The translations under genes were made by a program, and so were the position numbers. From assembly GCF_000963925.1 (NCBI RefSeq), contig NZ_BAMV01000007.1, forward strand, positions 62,001-126,000: DNA of 64,000 bases, in the 5' to 3' direction. Source of the stretch: Acetobacter cibinongensis. GTDB taxonomy: Bacteria; Pseudomonadota; Alphaproteobacteria; Acetobacterales; Acetobacteraceae. This document shows, one piece after another, positions 61,321-64,000 of this stretch; position 1 is the stretch's first letter; each line of letters starts with the position of its first letter. Below the pieces are notes generated by a model. That model ran no database searches, had not been told where the DNA came from, and saw nothing but the letters and a program-made list of their open reading frames with translations.

Positions 61321-61471
61321 ACACAGGTAGGCCCTGATTTACGCAACCTGAGCCATTTGGCAAGGGTTAGAGCACGAAAATAACCAAAAAACCTTATAGC
61401 TGTTCCCGCTTGGCAAGAAGCACCGCTGTGGATAGGGTCTGACATCCGTATTTTTAGTGCTGGAGTACGTT

Positions 61472-61999
61472 ATGGACGTATCAAAAATTTCCGCCGGTAA
61501 AGATGTACCATTTGACATCAATGTCGTTATTGAGATCCCGCAGGGGTCTTCCGTAAAATACGAAGTGGACAAAGACAGCGGGGCCATTTTTGTTGACCGC
61601 TTCCTGTTTACACCCATGGCCTACCCCACGGCTTACGGCTTCATTCCCGGCACGCTGGCCGCTGATGGTGACCCGACCGATGCACTGGTGCTGACCCCCG
61701 CCAACGTGGTGCCTGGCTCCGTTATCCGGTCACGCCCGATTGGCGTACTGAAGATGGAAGACGAATCCGGTCAGGACGAAAAAATCATCTGCGTCCCGCA
61801 CGACAAGATCCACCCGCAGTTCAGCAAAGTGGAAAGCATTGCGGACCTGCCGGAAATCACGGTTAAGGCCATCGAACATTTCTTTACCCGCTACAAAGAC
61901 CTTGAACCCGGCAAATGGGTCAAAGTAACCGGCTGGGGCACCCGCGAGGAAGCTGCAGACTTCATCCGCAGTGGTGTGGAAGCTGCCAAGAAGGCCTAA
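61472..61999 (+). CDS. ppa: Inorganic pyrophosphatase
   Basis: A 175-residue family I soluble pyrophosphatase that hydrolyses PPi and pulls biosynthetic reactions forward. The core motif is LAADGDPTDALVL (D-G-D-P-x-D metal site), with IEIPQGSSVKYEVDKDSG and the active-site basic stretch FTPMAYPTAYGFIPGTL. The later KDLEPGKWVKVTGW motif is also present. ATG 61472 fits the family start; the upstream ATG adds five residues. The tRNA gene lies upstream on the other strand. Confidence 0.97.
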   Translation: MDVSKISAGKDVPFDINVVIEIPQGSSVKYEVDKDSGAIFVDRFLFTPMAYPTAYGFIPGTLAADGDPTDALVLTPANVVPGSVIRSRPIGVLKMEDESGQDEKIICVPHDKIHPQFSKVESIADLPEITVKAIEHFFTRYKDLEPGKWVKVTGWGTREEAADFIRSGVEAAKKA

Positions 62000-62021
62000 G
62001 CCTTCACTCAGCACACAAGAT

Positions 62022-62050
62022 AAAGGCTACCAATACGGTAGCCTTTGCCT
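62022..62050 (+). terminator. Terminator of ppa
   Basis: AAAGGCTACC (62022-62031) pairs with GGTAGCCTTT (62037-62046), followed by a moderately T-rich stretch. It lies 22 bases after the ppa stop codon. Confidence 0.78.
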
Positions 62051-62196
62051 GCCTCTTTTTACAGAACAGTTCGGTCATTTTAAGCATTCATGCAGACCGA
62101 AGCCTGCCTTCTCCAAATTTATACCTTCAAAGTTACATTTTTATCGTCATCTTAAATTTTATTTGTGTATAAGTTGTAAGATATTAGGAGTGGTCG

Positions 62197-63885
62197 ATGC
62201 TGCAATTTCATAAATCTGCTTTTTTATGGCGTTATCTCATATGTTCCGGTGTTGCAGCGCTTGCCCTGCACCCTCTTGCTTCCAAAACAGCCGCGGCCGA
62301 AACGGCTACATTTGCCCATTCCCGCCACCATAACGTTGAAATAGATTTTGCCGACCCGGCAGCCCGGTGCGCTGCGACCGACTTACACCTGAAAATGGCC
62401 ATTACCCCGGAAAGCCATGACATTGGTGCTGTTGAGCAGCAGATCCATCTGGCCAACGCATTGGGCCGAAAGCTGGCAACAGACCACCAGTGCGCCGCCG
62501 TGCAGTCTGTAGATATTGCCGTCATTCAAAACGGATCTGAAGCCCGGCACCTTCAGGCCACCAAAGGCACCAACTGGCAGTTTGCCGAGGTTGCCGCGAG
62601 CCAGCCTGCTCCACAGGCCCAACCGTCCCCCCCACTTCCCCCTGTGCCTGATGCATTGGGTGCCGCAGCCGTAACTGTGCCCCCTGCCCCAGCAATTGAT
62701 GCGCCCGCCCCCGCCGCAGTTCCGGCTCAGGCGCAGGACGCAGCGCCTCCGGCACCGCCACCACCACCTGTTGTTCTTCCTGAAGGATATATGGGCTTAC
62801 TCGCCCTGCTGGTCCGCCATAACCCGGCGCTACTGGACAATGAAAACATTCAGGCCTGCTGGGCACGCCATGCTTTCCAGCGCGACTTTTTTGCCGCCCA
62901 AGGCAACGAATTCCGGAAACATGAGGTTGAGAACAGAGCTAGGACAGACCTGGCCCAGATCAGCCAGCAGATCCCGGCGGGCACCCTTCAAGCCAATCTG
63001 GCTGTGCGGCTTGGCGAGTATGACTTCAAACAGTCCTCCTTTCCGGTGGCACTCAATGGCAATGTTCTGACACTCTCCAGCACCTGCGATATGTCTGACA
63101 CGACAGTTCCCGGTCAGGTTGGCCTGAAGCTGGGTGAAACTGCGCCAACATTCCGCCTGCCTATGCCTGCTGCCGAAGCAGAACAGTTCCTGAAACAGCG
63201 GACGCGCTTTGGCTTCATCAACCGCGAGATGATGGCCATTCTGACCTTCCATGTAGAAGACAGCCAACTGGGCAAGATGACGGATAGCACGCCACAGCCT
63301 GTTGCGCTGACGCATGTGAAAATCTACAGCGACACGGACAAAACCAGCCTTCTTGCTGACATTGGCCCAGACGCACTGGAAAACATGCGTAAGGCACAGG
63401 ACGCCGCAAAAGCCGCCCAGCAGGCCAAGGAAGCTGCCCAGCAACAGGCTGAAAACCGGCGCAGAATGGCTGAACGCGTGCAGAATGCCAGCCGGTCTGA
63501 AAAACTGGCCATGTGGGTTGGCCAGAATACCCGTGGCTTTAATGCGCCAGACCTGGACACCATCCGGAATGTCCGCGCCAGAGCCATGATGCAGGGTGCC
63601 CCTGTGGATGCCATTCTGCTTGTTCAGGCGGACGGCAGTGGCCGCGCCCAAGTGCCAACCAAATGGCCGGGCAAACTGAACCTGACTACGCCCAAGGATC
63701 AGCCTGCCCTCTCCAGCGGCACATGGTATCTTGTGCAAGGGCCGGTCAGTGTTCCTGAGAAAGGGGACTTCCCCGCGGCTGAAATGACTGTGCAAACCCT
63801 TCATGCCTGCCAGCAGGACCAGTGCAAGGACGCGGAAGACCCACAGGCCCTTCTGGCCGCCCTTCAGCCCACCGTTACACCCTGA
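62197..63885 (+). CDS. Large secreted protein of unknown function
   Basis: A 562-residue exported protein. A signal peptide (ending KTAAAETA) is followed by a region of about 100 residues (VEIDFADPAARCAATDLHLKM onward), then a 60-residue Pro/Ala-rich linker (about 140-200). The C-terminal 350 residues hold LLVRHNPALLDNENIQACWARH, RTRFGFINREMMAILTF, a charged coiled stretch (KAQDAAKAAQQAKEAAQQQAENRRRMAERV) and a final cysteine pair. It resembles DUF4852-type proteins only loosely. The next gene starts 73 bases on, so they may be linked. Confidence 0.72.
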   Translation: MLQFHKSAFLWRYLICSGVAALALHPLASKTAAAETATFAHSRHHNVEIDFADPAARCAATDLHLKMAITPESHDIGAVEQQIHLANALGRKLATDHQCAAVQSVDIAVIQNGSEARHLQATKGTNWQFAEVAASQPAPQAQPSPPLPPVPDALGAAAVTVPPAPAIDAPAPAAVPAQAQDAAPPAPPPPPVVLPEGYMGLLALLVRHNPALLDNENIQACWARHAFQRDFFAAQGNEFRKHEVENRARTDLAQISQQIPAGTLQANLAVRLGEYDFKQSSFPVALNGNVLTLSSTCDMSDTTVPGQVGLKLGETAPTFRLPMPAAEAEQFLKQRTRFGFINREMMAILTFHVEDSQLGKMTDSTPQPVALTHVKIYSDTDKTSLLADIGPDALENMRKAQDAAKAAQQAKEAAQQQAENRRRMAERVQNASRSEKLAMWVGQNTRGFNAPDLDTIRNVRARAMMQGAPVDAILLVQADGSGRAQVPTKWPGKLNLTTPKDQPALSSGTWYLVQGPVSVPEKGDFPAAEMTVQTLHACQQDQCKDAEDPQALLAALQPTVTP

Positions 63886-63902
63886 ACCGGGTTTTTAGAA
63901 CG

Positions 63903-63926
63903 CCGGTTTGCGGAACCTTTTTTTTT
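63903..63926 (+). terminator. Possible terminator after the secreted protein gene
   Basis: GGTTTGCGGAACC at 63905-63917 forms a short imperfect hairpin followed by T9. The stem is weak, and the next start codon is only 33 bases away, so partial termination is likely. Confidence 0.4.
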
Positions 63927-63958
63927 GCTCACGCCTTTTCCAATACGGGATCGCACCA

Positions 63959-64000
63959 ATGAAATCTCTTCTGACATTTGACACGCTGATTACACCCAAA
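63959..64000 (+). CDS. Start of a DUF4282-like membrane protein gene (cut by window edge)
   Basis: Only 14 codons are inside the window: MKSLLTFDTLITPK. This matches, from memory, the start of DUF4282 membrane proteins. GGGA lies nine bases before the ATG. The identification is tentative because the rest is not visible. Confidence 0.6.
   Translation, partial: MKSLLTFDTLITPK

Noticed and set aside
1-64000. CRISPR array, transposase or phage genes
   Set aside because: No regularly spaced repeats, transposase motifs, integrase or phage structural genes were seen on either strand.

Overview
The window looks like a chromosomal segment of an acetic acid bacterium (Acetobacteraceae, most like Acetobacter). 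This rests on protein resemblance and gene order: zapA-6S RNA-fau, the NDUFA12/mlaD/DUF2155 block, queA-tgt-queG, a ggt next to map, an AnsP-like permease, and moderately high GC with short gaps. It is an inference, because no rRNA or other decisive marker is present. Almost everything is ordinary core genome. I see no transposase, integrase, phage gene or CRISPR array.

Layout. 0-6.5 kb: clpA (cut by the left edge), clpS, a DD-carboxypeptidase, map, ggt, a DUF523 protein and an unknown secreted protein. 6.5-8.7 kb: the divergent pair epmB/epmA, which modifies elongation factor P. 8.7-10.3 kb: two lipoproteins, one Gly/Trp-rich and one with a fasciclin domain. 10.3-13 kb (minus strand): DUF2501 protein, a ThiE-like protein, fbaB and an unknown gene. 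13-15.3 kb: a small coiled protein, zapA, 6S RNA, fau and a YmdB-type phosphoesterase. 15.3-21.1 kb: a HAD phosphatase and pyrD, an unknown gene behind a Fur-box-like palindrome, dinB and ansP.

21.2-28.4 kb is the one accessory-looking stretch. It is visibly more AT-rich, with long gaps. It holds two proteins sharing a YPDV-type repeat (one fused to a glycosyltransferase-like domain), a family 2 glycosyltransferase, a two-component system beside a small Asn/Asp/His/Arg-rich secreted protein, and a sulfotransferase. Together these suggest a surface-glycan locus.

28.4-43.6 kb: an M16 protease, a 2OG-Fe(II) oxygenase, an AsmA protein, an AI-2E family permease, uvrB, an aldo/keto reductase, a Nudix hydrolase, otsB-otsA-dsbB (trehalose synthesis and disulfide formation) and the DUF2155/72-aa/mlaD/NDUFA12 block. 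44.2-49.2 kb: an eroded homologue of the B12-dependent ribonucleotide reductase, a RidA protein, a GNAT-like protein and folD-metF. 49.7-56 kb: unknown genes, a PEBP protein, the queuosine cluster queA-tgt-queG with a coupled ribbon-helix-helix gene, and a membrane protein/winged-helix pair. 56-64 kb: a DjlA-like co-chaperone, mlaA-mlaC, a GNAT acetyltransferase, ettA, a CAU tRNA, ppa, a large secreted unknown protein and the start of a DUF4282 gene.

I found no clear new defence or mobile system. The best leads are the eroded NrdJ paralogue, the 6S RNA whose closing stem reaches into both flanking genes, the Fur-box gene of unknown function and the 21-28 kb glycan/sensor region.
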